A stretch of DNA of 24,311 nt, taken from positions 1 through 24,311 of IMG/VR virus record IMGVR_UViG_3300009537_000169; one strand, given 5' to 3'. The notes below the pieces were generated by a model that was not told the DNA's origin, did not search any database, and saw only the letters and a list, made by a program, of their open reading frames with translations. The translations under genes were made by a program, and so were the position numbers. Shown piece by piece: positions 21,304 to 24,311 of the stretch (position 1 is the first letter of the stretch; each line of letters begins with the position of its first letter). The stretch comes from a virus.

Positions 21304-23826
21304 CTAAAATGAGAAAAATTCCCTTGCCATTTGATTTACTTCGGTGGGTATCTTTCCCCATCCCAGCGCAGCGTAGAAGTCTTGTAGTTTGTGAGCAAAT
21401 TCTTTCTCAAATAGCTTGCGATAGTCAATGTATTCCTTCACCAACTTTGCTACTTCAGGCGGATCAGTATCGTCACCAATAAACGCTACTGCTTCAACTT
21501 TGTAGGGGTTGTCTTTTAGATAAACCCATTTGATTTTCGTGCCGTCAGAAATAGTACGATACCTTCTATGAATATTCAAATGTCTCAACAGAACATTGTA
21601 GTTAAGAGCTGCCTTGACGTGAGCGGGCGCTCCAAGTTGATAATCACCAAGTTGTTGGTTTGTCTTTTCCCACTTGCTGATATTCTTTACTGCTGTATTG
21701 CGGGCAACATCAGGAATAGGCATTGATGGTAGTTTGTTTCTGAAGGAGATTATTTTGGCGTCCAATTCATCTTTCGGAGTGTGGTCAAGAATGTTGCTAA
21801 GCACTTCCTTCATAAACTTGCGAAAAGCCGCAGGAAAGCTTGACCGCACTACGTCCAACCCTTTGACAGCAACTTTGTTTACCTCTTGGTCTGTTTCTAA
21901 ATCATAGACCTTGCGCATCGCGTAGCGCTTCTTGTTAACCCAAAACGCAGAGCTTGCCACGCTCTCCCCTTTAATAACAAACCGATGTTTTCCTTGAATA
22001 AAGAACATTCTCTGAGCCATCGCATCATAAAAGTTGTTCAAATGAGATTCCATTGTGCGGGCCAATTCAATTGTAGCTTTCTTCATATCAGTTGACGAAC
22101 ACAAAGGAACTGCGGAGAAGTAAACAGAATCGGTATCAATGTAAATACAATAATCTTCGTTGTCTGCTAATTCGTCGTTATATTTGCTGTTCACATATTT
22201 AGCAGATGTTTTAATCACATCTTGGCCACTGGCAGTAACCGCCAGTGCGTTGTCCAAGTCGTAAAAACGAAACACGGGCAAACCCAACACACCATATAAT
22301 GAGTTGAGGAAAATCTTCTGGATATGTTGACGCATGTTCCAGTAATCTTCTTGCTCTTTGTTTCCGCTCTGGGCGGCTTCCTTCATCTTATCTTTGTATT
22401 CTACTCGTTCCGCAAACCATTTGTCGAGTATCTCTGCCAACAATCCAGTTCGGTCGGTGCGATAGATGATTCCGTTGGATGAAAGTGTAAATGCACCGTC
22501 CTGCATGAATTGAACAAAGCTCTCACGATTGAGGTTGGTTTTCTTGTTATCACTGTCTTCCACAACATAAGTTTCAATGTTGTTTTGAAAGTGCTGTTCA
22601 ATGTCCCAATTGACCACTCTGCCCGCTTTTGTTTCAGGTGAGATATTGAGACTCATAATGAGCGATGGATATAGAGATTGTAGGTCTAACGAAAATACCC
22701 ATTCATGCCGACCAATTTTTGGTGCTTTCACAAACGCTCCGACAAACCCCACTTGGCCGCCGTCTAATGCTTCCATCTTCTCTTTTGCGCCCGCGGGCTT
22801 GTTGGGCGCAATAATTCCCTTGCGATGTAGGTCGGTAATAAGCGCACCTTCCAGCCATCTGCTTGAATGGTCGTAATCTTCATACGGGACATGACCGAGC
22901 GTGCAAATACCGCGGACCAACTCAATCAATTTCATCTTACTATCTAACTTGTCTACTATATGCACGTCACGCAAGTTGTATTCAACAAATGTCTCAATGT
23001 CACTTTCAAACAAGTCATCAAGAGTTCCCTCAAATTCTACCTTTCCCAAGCTAACTTCAATCTTACCGATAGTGTCAAGACGATAGTTTGGCTGTTCCGT
23101 GTAAGTGAATTTTTTGTATAAGTCAAGGTAGTCTAATGCTGATATGCCCGCGATACGGTACATATTCTTGCGGTCACTCCATTTGATGATATGAATGGGA
23201 CTGAGCCGCAAAGCTTCATCCTCTCCCAGGATGTTGCTTATTCTTCTGAACAAATAAGGAATGTCAAAGTAGTCAATGTTCCAACCACTGACTATTGTTG
23301 GATTGATTTCTTCCCAAGTGTTTAGGAAGTCTGACAGAAGCTCTTCTTCCGTTCTGGCGTTATAGATGGTGAGCCCTTCTACATCAGTTTTGTAATCATC
23401 CAGCTGGCCATCAGGATCAAGAATAAACACATACTCTTCATTTGTAGTTTTATCTTTAAGAGCGACCGAAGTGACTTCACGGTCAGCAGTTTGTGTGTTT
23501 GGAAGACCGGTGCGGGAATCTACCTCAATGTCAAGCAAAAGAATTTTATGTCCCTTGGATGCTTCATCTGACTCTAAATACAGATCAGTCAGCACCCGCG
23601 TTTCTTTTGGCAGGTCTGACTCCAAAATGTGTGCGTCATCCTTTTTCCAGCGTCTTACTTTCTTGACTTTCTGCCCATGTAAAGACAAAGTGCTTCCCTG
23701 CTTGTCTATGCGATAAGCATAGTCAAAGTCGTTATACGGGAAGCACGCGTAACCTTCCTGGTCGTCCCAAAGGTGAACCTGGAAGGTTCTGTCTTTTACA
23801 TGTTCTATAAAGATGCTCTGATACAT
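21304..23826 (-). CDS. Family B DNA polymerase, T4 gp43-like
   Basis: This 840-residue protein has all the landmarks. LLLDIEVDS (96-104) is Exo I, VSGWNIDYFDIPYL (179-192) Exo II and YNLRDVHIVDKL (283-294) Exo III. SLDLQSLYPSLIMS (379-392) is motif A, KIFLNSLYGVLG (504-515) motif B, YIDTDSVYF (562-570) motif C, and NKKRYAMR (631-638) the KKRY segment. Proofreading and polymerisation are therefore both intact. It is slightly shorter than T4 gp43 (898 residues). The C-terminal tail QMAREFFSF resembles the hydrophobic clamp-binding tails of T4-type polymerases. The start uses an AGGAG with a short spacer. It replicates the phage genome with the clamp and loader in this window. Confidence 0.97.
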   Translation of the reverse strand: MYQSIFIEHVKDRTFQVHLWDDQEGYACFPYNDFDYAYRIDKQGSTLSLHGQKVKKVRRWKKDDAHILESDLPKETRVLTDLYLESDEASKGHKILLLDIEVDSRTGLPNTQTADREVTSVALKDKTTNEEYVFILDPDGQLDDYKTDVEGLTIYNARTEEELLSDFLNTWEEINPTIVSGWNIDYFDIPYLFRRISNILGEDEALRLSPIHIIKWSDRKNMYRIAGISALDYLDLYKKFTYTEQPNYRLDTIGKIEVSLGKVEFEGTLDDLFESDIETFVEYNLRDVHIVDKLDSKMKLIELVRGICTLGHVPYEDYDHSSRWLEGALITDLHRKGIIAPNKPAGAKEKMEALDGGQVGFVGAFVKAPKIGRHEWVFSLDLQSLYPSLIMSLNISPETKAGRVVNWDIEQHFQNNIETYVVEDSDNKKTNLNRESFVQFMQDGAFTLSSNGIIYRTDRTGLLAEILDKWFAERVEYKDKMKEAAQSGNKEQEDYWNMRQHIQKIFLNSLYGVLGLPVFRFYDLDNALAVTASGQDVIKTSAKYVNSKYNDELADNEDYCIYIDTDSVYFSAVPLCSSTDMKKATIELARTMESHLNNFYDAMAQRMFFIQGKHRFVIKGESVASSAFWVNKKRYAMRKVYDLETDQEVNKVAVKGLDVVRSSFPAAFRKFMKEVLSNILDHTPKDELDAKIISFRNKLPSMPIPDVARNTAVKNISKWEKTNQQLGDYQLGAPAHVKAALNYNVLLRHLNIHRRYRTISDGTKIKWVYLKDNPYKVEAVAFIGDDTDPPEVAKLVKEYIDYRKLFEKEFAHKLQDFYAALGWGKIPTEVNQMAREFFSF

Positions 23827-24039
23827 CTACTCCTGTATCCAATCGTTTTCAAGTGCGACGGCCCTGAGTGCCTCATAGGCCGCAAGAGTTTCTTCATTCA
23901 CCTTGTTGGGTGGACCATCTTTCACACGCCGAGTGATCTCCTTTCGGCTGCGCAGTCCACTATGATAGTGCTCCAATAGCTTGTGAAAGCTTGGAGCTGT
24001 CTGCTTTATTGGTTCTCTTTTGCGTCTTCTTGGTGCCAT
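23827..24039 (-). CDS. Small basic phage protein of unknown function
   Basis: The ATG at 24039 (MAPRRRKREP) follows the upstream stop by 2 bases and is preferred to an in-frame GTG at 24102 that overlaps the upstream gene by 60 bases. The 70-residue product has a very basic N-terminus (RRRKREPIKQ), then a helical middle (KLLEHYHSGLRSRKEITRRVKDG) and an acidic end. A DNA-binding role is possible but unproven. Its stop codon directly precedes the polymerase ATG, so expression is linked. Confidence 0.55.
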   Translation of the reverse strand: MAPRRRKREPIKQTAPSFHKLLEHYHSGLRSRKEITRRVKDGPPNKVNEETLAAYEALRAVALENDWIQE

Positions 24040-24041
24040 GT

Positions 24042-24305
24042 TTATGAACTCGCCCACTTGTTCCCAAGGAAGTCTGTCCTGATAAGCTGGCGTCCGTCCC
24101 ACGCATCTTTTGTGTGCTCTACTTCTGCATCTTTTATGTGCTCTACAATTTCGTAAGTGTTGCGAAGCTTTTCAAGAGCAACAAGTGCGAGCTCCACGAT
24201 GCCGTGCGGTTCAATGCCTGACGGCAACCGATATATTCCTTCATTGAAGTCATTCTGAACCCTCTCTAATGCCAATTGAACGTAATCCCATGCTGAATAT
24301 ATCAC
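24042..24305 (-). CDS. Phage protein of unknown function, possibly truncated at window edge
   Basis: The frame gives 87 residues from a GTG at 24305, but it stays open to the window end (24311), so the true start may lie outside. The protein is helical (YVQLALERVQNDFNEGI, ELALVALEKLRNTYEIVEHIKD), with an in-frame 8-residue duplication (VEHIKDAE/VEHTKDAW). No family is recognised. It is immediately upstream of the basic protein and the polymerase. Confidence 0.5.
   Translation of the reverse strand: MIYSAWDYVQLALERVQNDFNEGIYRLPSGIEPHGIVELALVALEKLRNTYEIVEHIKDAEVEHTKDAWDGRQLIRTDFLGNKWASS
24103..24150. repeat. 24-bp tandem duplication inside a small gene
   Basis: Two adjacent 24-bp units, 24103-24126 and 24127-24150, each begin GCATCTTTT and contain GTGCTCTAC, with few differences. 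They encode VEHTKDAW and VEHIKDAE in the minus-strand gene, a recent in-frame duplication of eight residues. Confidence 0.7.
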
Positions 24306-24311
24306 ATCTTC

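Overview
The window looks like part of the genome of a large tailed bacteriophage with a T4-type replication system. It carries a family B DNA polymerase (gp43-like), a sliding clamp (gp45-like) and both clamp-loader subunits (gp44-like and gp62-like). Between them lie many very small proteins typical of phages. Every gene I can support is on the minus strand, so transcription runs from high to low coordinates. Genes are packed tightly, and many junctions are 4-base ATGA overlaps or overlaps of 8-35 bases with Shine-Dalgarno (SD) sites inside the upstream gene. I see no tRNA, rRNA, CRISPR array, insertion sequence or integrase. SD-type ribosome binding sites and two lipoprotein signal peptides suggest a bacterial host with a lipoprotein-sorting envelope. 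The host cannot be named from this sequence.

Layout in transcription order. 24311-21304: two small unknown proteins, then the DNA polymerase. 21270-19736: a lipoprotein with a JAMM/MPN metalloprotease motif, a promoter candidate, the sliding clamp and a one-helix membrane protein. 19743-17201: a DUF4338 (DruA-like) protein coupled to a glycosyltransferase with a predicted winged-helix C-terminus. 17196-13035: small unknown proteins, the clamp-loader ATPase, an AAA+ ATPase and a zinc-ribbon protein. 13051-11040: a 47-residue GTG-start protein, a second lipoprotein, the gp62-like clamp-loader subunit, a nucleoside deoxyribosyltransferase-like protein, a ManC-type cupin and an unknown protein. 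11074-7481: a Mom-like acetyltransferase-fold DNA modification candidate, an FlbD-like protein, a Cas4/AddB-like Fe-S nuclease, a MazG-like protein, a DarG-type macro domain and a ribbon-helix-helix regulator with repeats upstream. 7461-1: a block of sugar-transfer genes (two GT4-type enzymes, three GT-A-type enzymes including a beta-1,4-galactosyltransferase-like GT7, one partial CAP10-like enzyme) and one methyltransferase.

Three themes stand out. First, a complete polymerase holoenzyme is dispersed among accessory genes. Second, there is a candidate set for modifying DNA and countering host defence: the Mom-like protein, the GT-winged-helix fusion, the DUF4338 protein and the macro domain. 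Third, the glycosylation block contains a gene whose N-terminus is separated from its body by a frameshift. That frameshift sits at the end of a perfect 13-bp inverted repeat. All family assignments come from reading motifs by eye; no database search was run.
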